The notes beneath the pieces were generated by a model. That model searched no databases and was not told where the DNA came from. It saw only the letters and a list, made by a program, of their open reading frames with translations. A stretch of DNA of 6,768 bases from Lachnospiraceae bacterium (GTDB taxonomy: Bacteria; Bacillota; Clostridia; Lachnospirales; Lachnospiraceae): NCBI GenBank assembly GCA_003484785.1, contig DNAD01000369.1, forward strand, positions 1-6,768, written 5' to 3'. How positions within the stretch are numbered: position 1 is the stretch's first letter; each line of letters begins with the position of its first letter. Positions 6,579-6,768 of the stretch are shown here, piece after piece. A program made the position numbers and the translations under genes.

Positions 6579-6768
6579 TGTCCGGCTCCTGTGGAGTATG
6601 CTGTGGACGGTTTCCCTGGTTATCGCTCCGTTTAAGGGCTTGGTAAGATAATCATCTATGCCCAGCTCCCTGATCCTCTGTATGATCGCGGAGCTCCGGT
6701 CTCCCGTCATCAGGATCGCCGGCACATTCTTTATTGCCTTAAGCCTGGTATAGAGCGTAAACCCGTCG
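6570..6768 (-). CDS. C-terminal part of a response regulator receiver domain protein (partial, cut by window edge)
   Basis: The last 65 codons of a gene entering from the right edge are visible in the minus-strand frame starting at 6767 and ending at TAG (6572-6570). They begin with DG, which normally follows the acceptor-site motif, so the phospho-accepting Asp lies just outside the window. Visible receiver features are PAILMTGD (the conserved Thr at visible residue 21), the ELGIDDYLTKPL segment with Lys at visible residue 43, and a final helix. The protein ends about 20 residues after that lysine, so the receiver is its C-terminal domain. It is either a single-domain regulator or the end of a longer protein such as another hybrid kinase. 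It is the upstream neighbour of the lipid kinase gene. Confidence 0.85.
   Translation of the reverse strand, partial: DGFTLYTRLKAIKNVPAILMTGDRSSAIIQRIRELGIDDYLTKPLNGAITRETVHSILHRSRTGI

Noticed and set aside
1..6768. Mobile elements, CRISPR arrays, tRNAs, riboswitches, phage or defence genes
   Set aside because: Nothing in either strand shows terminal inverted repeats, regularly spaced repeats, tRNA-like folds, transposase motifs or defence-domain motifs. Nearly every base is accounted for by signalling genes and one lipid kinase.

Overview
The window is a compact bacterial signalling locus. G+C looks close to half by eye, genes are tightly packed, and clear Shine-Dalgarno sites precede the plus-strand genes. 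Several protein signatures (SNMSHEIRTP followed by a GMNEMI-type helix, a PAS-kinase-REC-acidic linker-Hpt order, and a kinase-REC-REC unit whose first receiver reads DWKMPGMDG) are typical of hybrid kinases from Clostridia, especially Lachnospiraceae such as rumen or gut Butyrivibrio relatives. That assignment is inference from family resemblance, not from a search.

Plus strand, 33-5625: three genes in one direction with gaps of 47 and 50 bp, probably one operon. The first (33-3740) encodes a 1235-residue soluble protein that joins two complete hybrid histidine kinases: PAS-HisKA-HATPase-REC-Hpt, then HisKA-HATPase-REC-REC. The second (3788-4153) encodes a stand-alone 121-residue receiver. 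The third (4204-5625) encodes REC-HD-GYP-Hpt, a predicted cyclic-di-GMP phosphodiesterase carrying its own histidine phosphotransfer domain. All phospho-accepting residues I could locate are intact: two kinase histidines, five receiver aspartates and two Hpt histidines. The operon could therefore encode a full multi-step phosphorelay ending in c-di-GMP breakdown. The two Hpt domains align without gaps and are clearly related, so they may share partners.

Minus strand, 6768-5644: the tail of a receiver-domain gene runs in from the right edge (6570-6768). It is followed 20 bp later by a diacylglycerol-kinase-family lipid kinase gene (5644-6549), probably in the same transcript. This lipid kinase converges on the HD-GYP gene, with only 18 bp between the stop codons. 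A short GC hairpin there lacks a T tract.

I see no tRNA, rRNA, CRISPR array, insertion sequence, integrase or riboswitch. No non-coding stretch exceeds 50 bp. The most noteworthy points are the double hybrid kinase and the C-terminal Hpt on an HD-GYP protein in the same operon.
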